Positions 1 to 12,007 of a stretch of DNA of 64,000 bases are shown here, one piece after another. How positions within the stretch are numbered: the first letter of the stretch is position 1; every line of letters begins with the position of its first letter. The stretch covers positions 316,212-380,211 of the forward strand of contig CAJJDO010000081.1 of the NCBI GenBank assembly GCA_905183005.1, written 5' to 3'. The notes below the pieces were generated by a model. That model saw only the letters and a program-made list of their open reading frames with translations. It was not told the DNA's origin and did no database searches. The position numbers were made by a program, and so were the translations under genes. Source of the DNA: Paramecium pentaurelia. Lineage: Eukaryota > Ciliophora > Oligohymenophorea > Peniculida > Parameciidae.

Positions 1-691
1 ATCGATCACTATTTTAAACTTTATTTAATTTCAAATAACCTTTAATAATTTGTTTCTAATCTTTTAATATTGCAATATCAGATTGAATTAGATTTTTCTC
101 ATTTTCTACTTTTTAAGCAAATTCTGATGTTTAAATTCTAATCCTTCTTAATTATTTCTAATATATGTTTGAATCATTCTTTCTACTTGAATTTTAGGAT
201 CTAGTGGGCATTTTAAATTGACAGTATTTTCTAGAACTATCAGAATTTTGTTATTCATTAATTGATTATTTTTTCTATTATTATTATGATGAAAACAATC
301 TTTTGCCTATTTTTTTTAGATTATTTTATTATAATTATAAATTAAGACTGTAGATTTCTTCATCTTTGATTTTTAATTCAGAATATAAATCTTCTATTTA
401 CATCTAATATTTGAATTTCATTAAATTCATTGTTTTTTCAAAATTTTTTTATGTTTTTAATATCTACTCTTATAAATACAACTCTTTTTTAGTAAATAAT
501 TTTTCAGAATTTCTTACTTTTTATTGAAGTTAAAATAATTAGTAAACTAATTAATCTTGATTAGAATTAGAATAATGATTTGAAATTTAACGATTTATTA
601 AATTTTTTTTTAGAAATTCAATTGAATGCTCATTATTATTAAATATCGTTTACTTTTATTTAAGTTTACATCTAAGAATTTGTGGATACAT
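1..691 (-). CDS. coiled-coil protein, 3' end outside window
   Basis: An open frame of 230 codons without TGA runs off the left edge, so the carboxyl end is missing. The start is the only in-frame ATG (complement of 689-691) after an upstream TGA near 820. The protein is rich in Gln, Lys, Glu and Asn, with heptad-like stretches such as ELKIKDEEIYSLNLQLQ, a Ser/Asn-rich middle and a second coiled-coil-like segment near the left edge. There is no signal peptide, membrane helix or catalytic motif. No intron is needed. I do not recognise a family; ciliate genomes hold many such structural or cytoskeletal coiled-coil proteins. It is divergent from the gene at 1075, with 383 nt between the two starts. 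Confidence 0.7.
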
Positions 692-1074
692 TTTCTCTTT
701 TTGAATTTAATTATGAATAAATTAAGTCCTCAGGAGTTTAATTTCGAATTAGTTATTATGAATTTTATTACATTTTATTTATATTAATTATTATAAATTC
801 AGAAAATAAAAGGTTCATCATATAATTATTAATTTATAATATTAAATTATCTATTCATTTAATGCGTTGATAATAAAAGTAATATAGAAATTGTTGATTA
901 TAAATATTAAATGAAATAAACATAAAAACATATATTATTATATTTAATTGATTAATTTTTAAATTTTGAGATTTATTTATTTGAATTTATATCATCATTC
1001 TGTAATATAATATGCCATAATCTATTGTTTATTAAAGCCTTGAACTTATTTAATGATATTCATTATTATTTTAA
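692..1074. other. divergent intergenic spacer
   Basis: A very AT-rich spacer between two divergently transcribed genes. It must hold both promoters, but I see no distinctive motif or RNA gene in it. Confidence 0.6.
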
Positions 1075-1887
1075 ATGTCAAAAACAATTATACTTTGCTT
1101 AGTATTCTTAAGTGCTTATCAGACTCTTTCAACTAAAAATAGATGTGATTGTGTATTGTTTAGCAATTAAACTGAATGTGAAAATGTACCTTATTGTTCT
1201 TGGAGTAATGGAGCTTGTGGCTTAAAGAATTGTGCTAATATTATTCTTGAAAGATGTGAAACCTTTTTCAGATGTTCTATTAACTAAGATGGATAATGTG
1301 AATCTACTGGAGATTGTTCAAAATACACAGCTACAACTTAAATAGATTGTATGTTTAAAAGAGGTAATTGTGCAGCTGAAGCCATCTAAACTAATGGTGT
1401 TTATAAATGTAGATCATATACTGCAGTTACTTGTGCTTCATAAACTTCAGAGAATTGTAAAAATAGTTTTGAAAATGAGAATTCATTTTGTTGGCTTAAT
1501 TAATAAGGAAAATGTTAGAGTTATGATCCAAATACTTGTTCTGGAATTCCTCTTGAAATTTGTTCCAATTTAGGATGTGATGCTTCAGGTACAGAATGCA
1601 AGGCTTATACTTGTGGATCCAATTTAACTGTTAATACTTGTATTCTAGCAAATGATGGATATTTTGGTGCCAAAACACTTTGTAAATGGAATACAACTAC
1701 ATAAAAGTGTGAAGAGAGATCAGATATAACAGAATTAACATAAAATTAATGTTCACTATTAACAGATGGTGGATTTTATTGGTTAGATGATAAATGTACA
1801 GTATGTCCAAATGAAGACAATACAGATGATACAAGCTATGAGATTTTATTATCATCATTGATAATTATTCATCTATTATTGTAATGA
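1075..1887 (+). CDS. Cys-rich secreted protein, probable GPI-anchored surface protein
   Basis: 270 residues, no intron. Residues 1-20 (MSKTIILCLVFLSAYQTLS) form a signal peptide. The mature part is cysteine-rich, with cysteines about every 5-12 residues (CDCVLF, CENVPYCSW, CGLKNC, CSINQDGQC), matching the periodic Cys layout of Paramecium surface antigens and their small relatives. The last residues (YEILLSSLIIIHLLLQ) are hydrophobic and run to the stop, preceded by small and acidic residues, as expected for a GPI-attachment signal. Inference: a small exported coat protein on cell or cilia. It is much shorter than the classical immobilisation antigens (over 2,000 residues), so it belongs to the small Cys-rich class. 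Role unknown. Confidence 0.8.
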
Positions 1888-2395
1888 TATATATATATAT
1901 TATAATGATTTACCATATATAAAAATTTATTAAATAATTTGATGAAATTTATATTGTCTAATTTGATAGTAATAGACATACTTATAAAATTAGGAGTTCA
2001 TTGTAGGATTAATATTATAATAATTCAAAAAAATCAAACACTTTTGATTATTTTTGTAGACTCATTAATTTCTTCGATATAGATTTACTATTTTTACTTT
2101 TCATAATAAAAGGTGAGCAAAATTAGAGAAATACAATAATTTAAAGAATAGTTAATTTTCTGTTATCAAAATTTATATTGTAATTATTTTCCATTATTTC
2201 TATTATTCCAAATTAATTATAAAACTTTTAATTATTAATTCTATGATTTTTATTATATGTAATGCTTTATATATTTTATTATTGATTAAAATACTTATAA
2301 TACTTTAATTTTTAATAGAATTACCACACTGTAAATTAAAAAATATAATAGAAATTTATTAATTATATAATTCTATTAAATTTAATTTTATTTAA
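1888..2395. other. intergenic spacer
   Basis: 508 nt of AT-rich sequence between two genes on the plus strand. I found no convincing ORF or RNA gene. It presumably holds the 3' UTR of the first gene and the promoter of the second. Confidence 0.5.
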
Positions 2396-3892
2396 ATGTT
2401 AACAAAGATCAGTTAATCAAGTACGCTCAATTAATAAAACTAGCTCAAATAATAAAACTATCTCAATGAATAATAACTTTCTCAAATTGTAACAAAAATT
2501 GAAATTGTTTAAAGACCATTAGCATCTGGAGAAAGTTTAGAGATTAAATAAAATGGAATTCCTCTTATTAATAAGTTCAAGGAATGGTTTAGGCAAGCTT
2601 TTTTTCATCATTATGCGATAATTTTGAATACGATATAAAATGGATAATTTATATTACATTAATTAAAAGAAGGATTCACTAGTAAAGAAATTACGGATGA
2701 ACAAAGACAAAAAGAATATTATACAGTTTATGGATCCTATGATTCATCTTAATTGGTAAAATAGTTTACTGTGAAAGAACTATAAGACTAGAATCCATAA
2801 GAATATTCTGTAGTTAGTAATAGTTGTATTCATTATGTAAATCGTGTTATAGATTTGATAAATCAAAATCTTAAGGATGTAAATACACATGTATTAGAAA
2901 GAATAGAATAAAAAAATTTAATTGCTATGGCTAGAACTTTTATTTAAAACGCTTATTAGGCTGTTAAGTAGTAAAAAATAAAAGAAACATTGAAATAAAA
3001 ATTGAAAAATCCAACTTTACACAATGAAATGTTATATGAATTAATTAGATCTTCAAAAAATTAAAATAAAATGTAAATATTTGGTAATTGCGTAATTATT
3101 GCAATTGCCTAAATATTGAATGAGTTAACAAATTTAATTAAACCCCTAAGTGTATTGATGATAACTTTTGGTTTATATTTTATTTGGAGTTAATCTGATG
3201 AAAGTATTTTTTAAAAATGCGTTAAATCATTACATTTACTATTTTTTTCTTTGATAGGCATGCCATTATTGAGATATCTTTGTGATTTCATCTCAGATCT
3301 TTGCAAAAAATTATAAATTATAAAAATTGGAACTAGGGAAACATTATTTATAGGAGGTTGTACCATTACTGGAGTTATTGGAGGAGCTTTTATTAAATAT
3401 GGATATATGCCTAATCCAATAACTAGTTTATCAAATTAAATTGCAACTTTACAGAATAATTGTTAATATCTTAAGCCTGCAGTAGAAATAACAGCAGCAT
3501 ACATTAGCGGTAGAGAACAAGTATGTATTTCGGGTTGTGCATATGCTACTGAATTATGTTCAGTTTCTTCATCAAATAAACTATATTCAGATTAAATATG
3601 TACCTTGATAGAATCAAAAGAAACTTAACCATTTTTTTCTGGCTTATACGAAAAAATCTGTAATAGTAAAGTTGTAAAAACTATTTCAACAGAATCAAAT
3701 AGTAATTCTTTTATAAAAAAAATTAAAACTGGAGCTGGCATTCTATATGAAAGTGTTTGTGCTAAAATTCCAATTGTTAAATAATTTTTGATAACCTAAG
3801 CATCTAACCCAATAGTTGTTGGTGGTTTAGTTGGGTTTGGAATAGGAACATATTTGATATATAAGTATTGGAAGTTACGTAATTAGAACTGA
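2396..3892 (+). CDS. multi-pass membrane protein, unknown function
   Basis: 498 residues in one uninterrupted frame. The first half (about 1-220) is soluble, Gln/Lys-rich and partly coiled-coil. From about residue 225 hydrophobic stretches follow: around VIIAIAQ, PLSVLMITFGLYFIW, LHLLFFSLIGMPLL, LFIGGCTITGVIGGAF, and a last helix near the carboxyl end (IVVGGLVGFGIGTYLIYKY) followed by basic residues. Between the last two lies a Cys-containing loop (CISGCAYATELC) that may be lumenal or extracellular. The GxxxG-like pattern in the last helix suggests helix packing. I do not recognise the family. It is certainly coding: Gln is encoded by TAA/TAG throughout, and the frame ends at a single TGA. 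Confidence 0.7.
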
Positions 3893-4451
3893 TATATTTA
3901 GATTAATTTAATTAACATATCAACAGTTATTATACATAAATATTCTTTTAATATTAGTTTTATATATGATTTGATTTTTAAATCACTAATAATCTTGATA
4001 ATCAGACTTAATAATCAAAATTCCAATAAGAAATCAAAAGATTGATTTAATAAACAATTTAATTTTTGTTTATATATTTTAAAAAATTGCAAATTTACTT
4101 ATTATATCACTTTAGAAAATAAATATAAATTGTTATTATATATTTTATCTTTCAAATATCTTAAGAAAATCCAAAAAAGTTGTATTTAATATAGTATAAT
4201 TTTAAACTCTGGTTATTTGAATAATTGGTAATTCAAAATTTGAATTAATAATTTATTTTTCTAAAATATCATATATATTTGAATTTAAAGAGAATTTTAA
4301 ATATAGTTAACCTTCATGATATCTAATAAATTATACATATAATTAATTATAATACCTATAATTATTGATTATTTTTAATTCATATTACATATTAATTTTA
4401 TTTATTTTATTTATTATAATTACATAGTATAGTATATAAAATTTAAAGTTC
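3893..4451. other. intergenic spacer
   Basis: 559 nt, extremely AT-rich, with no supported gene. Confidence 0.5.
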
Positions 4452-5494
4452 ATGACTCAGACAGATATTGATAGCCAAGATAACCATAAATAGTATTGTT
4501 CTTTCATTATAATTTATTTATGTCTTATGTTGCTCAAAATTAATCAGAAAAATACTGATGAGTTAAGTAAAAATGGGTTCTGAAAAGAAAGTCTAATTTA
4601 TAAATTATAACAATTTAAAAAAAGGACTAACTCATTTAAAAAATGCAAAACCATAGATTTATTCTTAATGAATACATGTAAATCATACTAAACAAAAGAG
4701 TATGCTTAAATTAAAATGCTAAAAATGAGCATATTTTTAATTATACACTAAACTCAAAGTCTGATGAAGTTAGTTTGAGTATATCTATTTACTTAGAACA
4801 TAACATCAGTCATAGAAAGATTTTAGCAGAATAATGGATACTATCATTTAAAAGTCAGAATAACAGAAATATGCAATGTGGCAAACAATGCATATTTGAA
4901 AAAAAATCACTTTGCTGTATATTCACTAAGAGCTCATTGTATTAAAATTTCTTGAACAAATAAGAGTGTTATTAAAACTATTTACTTTAAATAGTTATTG
5001 ATCATAATAGTAAAAACTAGAATTTAGAATTATATAAATGCTATCATTTAAATATAAAGGAGAATATATCAATAATTGCTCGTTTCCATTAATATTTGAA
5101 TTTGATTGAAGAAGTAGGAAAACCAAGATCTTTATCATTTTAGGAATAGACTATGATCCCAAAATAGAATAATAGATTAGTGAGATTTAATTCAGATTAA
5201 ATAAGAATACCTGAAAAGAAGGTTCTTATGTATTCAGTTGATGAAGAGATCACTTTTTTAATAGATGAAAATTAAGTAGAGAGAGTGATTAGTCAAAATT
5301 CTGATTCAGATTATATGATATAAACAATAGAGGAAGAGACTGATGTAAGTGAATGGTAAGTTATTGATCATAAACATTTGCTTAAAAGTGATTAAAAGAA
5401 ATTACTTAATTCATTGTAAGAGATGAGAAATCTTTTCAATTCTAAATCCAAACATAGTCATTAGATATAATTGGCTTTAGAATTCATCTTATGA
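4452..5494 (+). CDS. unknown protein, single intron
   Basis: 338 residues after removal of one 26-nt intron (4562-4587, GTTAAG..AAAAG). Without splicing the first exon hits TGA at 4581. A shorter version starting at the ATG at 4642 is possible if the first exon is spurious. The centre holds SLSIYLEHN and RKILAEQWILSF, a strand-helix-like pattern that faintly recalls HORMA-type autophagy proteins (ATG13), but I would not assign it. The carboxyl third is acidic and Ser-rich (SQNSDSDYMIQTIEEETDVSEW) and looks disordered. The N-terminal hydrophobic run YCSFIIIYLCLMLLKI may be a membrane anchor. The family is not recognised. Confidence 0.6.
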
Positions 5495-5865
5495 AAATAA
5501 AAAGAGTTTACTTGATATTTATAATCATAAATAAACCATTTTTTGGTATTCTCAGGTTTATGTGCATAGTAAGATCGATTTCTAATTTATTGTTATATCT
5601 ATTATAATATTAATTTTGAAAATATCTTTAGATATTAAAGTAGAATGGCAATTATGTTAAAATCATAAATATTAGGTTATTAAAGAAAAGAAGTAAAATA
5701 TAAAATAATAAATTCCTATTTAAATTTATGGATATCAAATTTTGTTTATTTAGGAAGTCTCTAAAATTTCAATAATTTCAAAACTATATAAAAAGCTAAT
5801 GACTTTGATTAATTTTTGGTTGATAATTCAAAGAATTCGTTTTTATATGATTAATAATTAAATAA
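5495..5865. other. intergenic spacer upstream of trichocyst gene
   Basis: 371 nt of AT-rich sequence. A TATA-like string (ctatataaaaag) near 5785-5796 lies about 75 nt before the trichocyst gene ATG, but in such AT-rich DNA this is weak evidence for a promoter. Confidence 0.3.
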
Positions 5866-6993
5866 ATGAAATCAATTATTCTGATTGCCCTCATTGCTGT
5901 AGCCTTTACAGCCAGAGTCTAAGAGAGAAATATGGCCAAAGTTTAAGCTGATTTAGCTAAAAGCACATATGGAAAAGCTTTACTTCATTTGGTTGAATTA
6001 CACTCTATGGCTGGAGGACCAGTTTAGGAATTGATTGATGCTATTGAAGAACTTATCAATGATTTAGAAGAAGAATTAGAAGAATTAGAATTCAATTTCA
6101 AAGTGAGAACAAATGAACATAATGCCTTAGTAACCAGTTTAGAATAAGACATTCAAGATGCTGTAATTGGTAAATAATAATTTATAATAATTTAGATGTC
6201 AATAATACATAAGATACTTTAGACAATCTTCTCTATCCAAGAAGAGCTTAAATCTAAAGCAAGATTGATTCAGTTGTTGGATATCAAGAAGAAAATAGAA
6301 AGAATTATGATGAAGCAATTTTAGTTAGAGAATAAGAACATGAAGCATTTGAAGCATAAGTTGCTGAATTAAATGATGCTACTGCTTCAGTTGATGATGC
6401 TTTAGCTCTTCTTGCTTCACTTACAAATCCATCATTATTATAAATCAGAAGATTCTAAAATACACTCAAAAATATTGAAAACAAGATTAGATCAAGATCA
6501 AGAATGGCACCAATGATCAAAGCTTTGATTAATTTAGCTTCAAATCAAAATTTCTCAAACTAAGATGTATTGAAGAATATAGTTGATGCTCTTAATGAAT
6601 TCAGAAATGCAGTAGTCGATTAAATCAATGATTTAACAGCTTAAGAAGCTTAAGATGTTGTTGATCATGAGGCATATCTTGAATAATTAGATGATGAATA
6701 CAGTGAATTCTAAAGATAAATTAATAGAGCAACCGTTGATTTGACTGCCACTAATGGTAAAAACATTTAATTTATTTTCTATAGAGAAAATTGATTAAAT
6801 GACTGAATTCAGAGATTAAAGAGCTGCTGATTAAAAATAATACACTGCTGAATTAGAATTAGAGAATAATACCTATGCTGAAGAAACTGATATCTATACT
6901 AACACTAAGAATGAATTCACCAGAGAATTAGGAGTTAGTGAACAAGCTTTAGCCCTTGTTAAAAGTGTAGATTTCTCAAACATCAAAGTTTGA
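5866..6993 (+). CDS. trichocyst matrix protein (TMP) precursor
   Basis: 357 residues after splicing two introns (6170-6195, 26 nt; 6757-6784, 28 nt). It begins with a signal peptide (MKSIILIALIAVAFTARV) and is otherwise an acidic, almost entirely helical protein. Family features are LHSMAGGPVQELIDAIEELI, the run LEEELEELEF, and a second half around RMAPMIKALINLAS that repeats the helical pattern. This two-arm layout is that of Paramecium TMP proproteins, which are cleaved in transit to dense-core granules and crystallise into the expandable trichocyst shaft. Length fits the family. I cannot say which TMP subfamily (T1, T2, T4) it is. The gene is intact and strongly supports Paramecium as the source. 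Confidence 0.93.
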
Positions 6994-7149
6994 TATTCAT
7001 CCACAAATATAATAAATATCATTAAATTTTTATTATCATTGCACATCTTTATCTAGAGTATCAAGATAATCATAATTAATATAATCGTTCATATTAATTT
7101 TAGATTGTATTAGTTAATAAAATCAATAGATGGATTAATAATTATCAAT

Positions 7150-7908
7150 TTATAATAATTTTCAAATTCAGATTATAGTATAATTTTTTATTAATTATTT
7201 AGTCTTATGTTTACTTACTAAAAAAGTATATTTTAAATTTCAGCTAACTAATTTCTTAATTTTTCAAATATTTACCCTTAAAGTAATCCTAAACAATGAT
7301 ATTCTTCATTAAATTCAATTACTACTTGTAAAATCTCATATTGATATTACTTGAATTCTATCTTATCAAATATATATAGAAATTCTCAAAATTATATAAG
7401 CCATCTATTTCAGAAGTTCAAAATCCTATGAAATTTAGATTGAAATCATATTTAATGCTTTCATATTAATAAATCATATCCATTAATGGACATTGTCAAA
7501 TAAAATTTAACAAATCAATATGAATATATGAATTATGTCTAAGAGATAATGAATGATTTGATAAAAATGATAATTAACTTTCTTTGATATCCTACCTAAA
7601 CCCATCTTATTTGGGTAACTTTTGATACTTATAAATTTGATCCAATAATTTATGTCTCTTTCTTATAAACATGAATAATGATATTATTAACATCTTCTGA
7701 GATGATCCAATGTATTTATATCATAAAAACTATCTCAAAAGGTTATGAAGATGTTATATTTGATTGACTTAAAAATTGATTTTAGGCTATTTCTTAAAGA
7801 GAAAACAAATTTTTGGATAATTATATTTGGTATATGATTGAGATTGGCTTCTTAAAATGAGAATCCATTGAAGCATTTAACAAAGAATTGCTTGTTTATA
7901 AAAATCAT
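7150..7908 (-). pseudogene. possible degenerate gene
   Basis: The minus strand shows three adjoining protein-like blocks in different frames. The first, from an ATG at 7908, reads MIFINKQFFVKCFNGFSFQ and continues to a TGA near 7770. The second, about 7520-7710, includes VTQIRWVQVGYQRK. The third, about 7150-7480, includes IDGLYNFENFYIYLI and NIIVQDYFKGKYL. No set of 20-36 nt GT..AG introns that I tried joins them without TGA. Either this is a decayed gene or my intron choices are wrong. The whole 6994-8186 interval otherwise holds no supported gene. Confidence 0.3.
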
Positions 7909-8186
7909 TGTTTAGGTCTACTCAGCATTTGATAAAATGTATATTAGAATTATCTTATATTTCATAGGTTAATGGGTGAATGTGATAGTATTATAATTCA
8001 CCTTTGATTTTTGGGAAAGAGTCTTTTGATATTAATTAATTAATCAAGATAGTTGAAATGAAGAAGAGAGAATTAAAAAAATAATATTTTATCATTTTGA
8101 TACGTAGCATTGAAAATAGTAACTATTATGAATTACAAATTAGATGACACAAATCTATAGGATTTATCATTTAAAAAATTATAGCA

Positions 8187-9234
8187 ATGCTTACCTTCTA
8201 AATACAATATCCTTTAGCTTTTGGTGAAGCAATGTACATTTGTGGTAACTTTTAAGAGTTGGGCAATTGGAATCCTATGTAAGCCAAAAGAATGTAATGG
8301 TGTGAAGTACGTATCATCTTTAATTAATAGGGAGACACATGGATGTTAACAGTAGATATAAGTATGACTGCTTTAGAGGAATAAGATTTTGAATACAAAT
8401 ACTTCTTTAGTGAGTTTGATAGTCCTTCAAATATTGAATGGGAAATGGGTCCCAATCGAATAGTGAGAACAACTGAAAATATAAGTATTTCTAAATGTTA
8501 TTTTTAGTTATAACTGATATCTGGAATCACAGGAAGATTTTGTTTTAGTGTTACAACCCTAAAAAGTACGCAATGTTCATTTCTGGATCATCTTACGATT
8601 TAGGAATGTTCAAGAGAAGAATCAGCATGAAACAAAAAGAAGATATATCTTATTTAAGAATACTTGTGAATGTTCTGGAAGAAAGAGAAATTCGTTATTA
8701 GTTCCATCTTATCAACAAAAGACATTATACAAGTCCACTCTAGTAACTGACTCTTACTAGTACAAGTAAGTTGATTAATAAATGATTTAAGATGGCTATT
8801 ACAAAAATTACCTAGTAGTCTTTTGTGAAGGATTAGAGTAAATTAAGAGATCAATTTATCAATTAGATAAACATATCTGTTACGGTTATGTTCCTGCTAA
8901 TTAAAACGACTTTAATTCTCTGAAAAAGGCTAATCTAAATACCATTATTGAATTCTAGAATTCTTAAGGATTATCCAGCAATTCGATTAAAAAGGATGAC
9001 TTTACTTATTTCACTGTTAATATTTGTGGCAATTAAGATTCAAACTATTTCCAAAGACTTTATTCATTCATCTAACTTTTGATTCAAAAATATAATGTAA
9101 TTATTATTAAATAATTCATAGATTATATATGTCTGCAATAATTCATTGTCGCATCTTAGAAAATATTTATAAGTGTATCAAAAGATTATCATATCACAGT
9201 GATTAATTTACTTCTTTATAAATTATATTAATGA
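8187..9234 (+). CDS. CBM20 starch-binding domain protein
   Basis: 324 residues after splicing introns 8307-8330 (24 nt), 8485-8507 (23 nt) and 8766-8791 (26 nt). Residues about 1-95 are a carbohydrate-binding module of family 20: LAFGEAMYICGNFQELGNW, then GDTWMLTVDI and FEYKYFFSEFDS, with the expected order of G-N-x-x-x-L-G-x-W, Trp and Y-K-Y positions. Splicing the 24-nt intron places GDTW next to WCE, as in other CBM20s. A second region (KYAMFISGSSYDLGMFKRR, then EIRYQFHLINK) looks like a diverged copy of the same fold. The carboxyl half is unrecognised. There is no signal peptide, so a cytosolic protein contacting glycogen or another storage glucan is the likely role (inference). Confidence 0.8.
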
Positions 9235-10005
9235 ATTAACCTATCAAAGATTTATAATCATATACAAATAAGTGTAGATTATAATGAAATATTGAGAATA
9301 AATAATATTGTTTTCATTCTCATTAATCTTCCATTAGAAAAACAATTATAAATAATAATTAAATTGAACACTCTTAAAATAATATAATATATATAAGTCT
9401 GATTAATATATAATAATAAATATGCATTATATATTTCATGACATAATAACTATTTATAATAAATTTTATTTGTTATTTTTGCATTGTTTTTGATATAAAT
9501 TCTATTATATAAAAATATATAAAGATAATATAGAGTTGCAAAATAATGCTACATTTATTATTATATATATATTAAAGCAAATAATAGTTATTAAATGTAA
9601 ATTATTGTAAATTAATTTAAATATCTTATTATCAAACTTAAGTATAGAAATAATAAAGATTTCTTAAATGATATATATATTAGATTATTATAAAAATAAA
9701 TGTTTAAAAGAATTCTCAGACTAAGTTCAAAATAAACTTATTAACCTTTTTTAAAATTCGATTTTATTATTGTAAATAATAATAATATCAATTAAATCAC
9801 TGATAAAACATTAAAATACGAATTATATTATTTTATAATTATTAATGTTCAGTTCTATAGCAATTATTTCTCAAATTATTTTATTGTCTTTACACAAATT
9901 GTATTGAAGAAATGTATATTATATTTTAAAATATAAGGAAATGATATGTTAGATCAAATTGAAACAATATAAAATCATATAACTTTCTATTATCAAGTTC
10001 TTCTA
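9235..10005. other. intergenic spacer between convergent genes
   Basis: 771 nt, among the most AT-rich stretches of the window (long runs such as atatatatatta), with no supported gene or RNA. Confidence 0.5.
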
Positions 10006-10679
10006 TCATATGAAAAACCTTCTTTGATTTGGTACAATTTAAAACTCTTTTGGAAGTCTCTTTTGAGATCTTGTCATTGGTTGACTCTAAATTACTTTTC
10101 CTTCATCTTCTTTATCAACATTACAAAATGTGAAACCGAGAGGAGAATTTGATTTCTTTTCACAAGTGTTTTGCTGCAACTTTTTTCTAGATCATCTTAT
10201 TGAATTATAATACATTGTAAATAGTTTTTCAGGAGTCCTCTCGGTATTAGAAGTATTTGCTCTTTATAAAATGACTGGTTTTTTGTTTGTATTTGTAATA
10301 AGTCTAGAAATTATAGAGTCCTTGTCTGAATTTTACTTTTACAATTACAAATTTTCTTGAATCAGCAATTATATTAGTTATGATTGATCTGGTTCAAGTA
10401 CTTATGATTAATTATAATAACTTACATTTCTTGTCCCCCTCAGAAATTAAAGATGGATTAGCTGTTGATTAGTTGTCCTGAAATTTGAAACACAATTATT
10501 TGGATGAATTAGATGTCTAAATTATTCATATATATTATATTTCTTACCTTTCCATTTGAGGATGTTGTTTTCTAAGAACATTTTGAACTTGGAGGTTTGT
10601 CACATTGAATTAATTATCCCATCGATTTCTTATTGAGTGTAAGCTTCAGATTAGGTTTTTTAGAATTCTAAGATTTCAT
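10006..10679 (-). CDS. Ser/Gln/Lys-rich unknown protein, four exons
   Basis: 196 residues after removing three introns (plus-strand positions 10517-10547, 31 nt; 10401-10425, 25 nt; 10187-10213, 27 nt). The 27-nt intron is a multiple of three and removes an in-frame TGA. The protein is basic and polar, with no hydrophobic core: it starts MKSQNSKKPNLKLTLNKKS, has SNTERTPEKLFTIKK in the middle and ends RSQKRLPKEFQIVPNQRRFFI. It is probably largely disordered. No domain is recognised. All introns have GTAAG/GTATT donors and AG acceptors typical of the neighbouring genes. Confidence 0.65.
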
Positions 10680-11447
10680 ATACTTCTAAGAAGCAAATTA
10701 TAAATAAATATCTTAATTATTTTAAATACTCGTTGTGTTCATATATATATATGTCCCTCAAATTTCATTCATTCATATATAATACTTTATAATGTTATTG
10801 AATGAATGTTTAAATATTTGAATAATAATGAATATGTATCTAATTATCATTAAATTTTTCAAGAAACACCTTCATGAGTAATTCGTAATATAAATAAATA
10901 TTTTCAATTTACTTTCAAATTACTTTAAATAGTTTGAATTTTATTATACTTTAGAGAGTATCAGATTCATCAATATTTCAATTATAGAAATACTGTCAAT
11001 TTCACTAAAATTAATCTTTTAATTTCACTATCTATTAATTTTATTATAAAATATGTTATATATTAACCTTTAACCGATAATTGAAAAGATGAGGGTTTTG
11101 AAATTAATTCATAATTTACATTACTGATTTGGATCAATATTAAGAGAAATCAATAAAGTAACCAGCAAATAAGAATTTGATTTATTTTATTAAATTCATA
11201 TATGAATAAATACATTTTGAATATGTAGAAATAATGCTGCAAATCAAATGAATAGATTATTATCAGCATAAAGCTATAAAATTTAGATTTACATACATAC
11301 TTTAAGATTTTAATTAAAATAGTAATATACATTATATAATATGGATATTTTGAATAGATATGTTAAAAGAAATGTTTAAATCACTTGAAAAGGAAATATA
11401 TATTTATATTAGACTTCTAATATCATCTAAATTTAATTAATGTAGCA
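10680..11447. other. intergenic spacer
   Basis: 768 nt without a supported gene. The stretch open on the minus strand near 11150-11332 has no protein-like composition. Confidence 0.45.
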
Positions 11448-11717
11448 ATGAAAGTAGATGAATTTCATTTTGGAAATACAGATAATAATCATAGTTATTA
11501 AAAAATAATAAAAATGATCTACTGCATTTATTAATTGGAATTGAATCTATCAGATTTCTTGCTTATTAATATAGTTGATTAGTTATTTCAGTAGATTAAT
11601 CATAAATCAATGATTAATTCTATTAATCTATTATTAGAGGAATAGATTTTGAGTTTATTGTTATTAATATTAAAATATGAGTGCAATTTTATTGATATTC
11701 AATAACTAAAGAATTGA
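11448..11717 (+). CDS. small hypothetical ORF
   Basis: An 89-codon frame starting ATG AAA GTA GAT, ending at TGA. The product is Leu/Ile/Asn-rich with IQLELN-type and SINLLLEEQILSLLLLILKY segments. In-frame protein-like sequence continues past the stop (TVNNIYNRLNFDEKNN, then NQKQVKEYKESFIL), so this could be the first exon of a longer or decayed gene. With only TGA as stop in DNA this AT-rich, open frames of this length arise by chance, so confidence is low. Confidence 0.3.
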
Positions 11718-12007
11718 TTATTTAATACAGTCAATAATATATATAATCGACTCAATTTCGATGAGAAAAATAATTGATTTAATAATATCCTGAATTAAAA
11801 ATAAGTTAAAGAATATAAAGAAAGTTTTATACTCTCAATATATATATTGATGTGAATAATAATAATGGATAAATTAAAGAAAAAGAAGAAATGAGGATGA
11901 AGTTAATAATTGCCCTGTTTAATTAAATATGAAATAATCAATAATTAAGTGTGATTTTAAGTTTAAACTTTTCTTACAATATTCATCATATAAATTAAAT
12001 ATAATTA

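Noticed and set aside
2396..3892. Assignment of the multi-pass protein to a named transporter family
   Set aside because: Hydrophobic segments are evident, but no family signature is.
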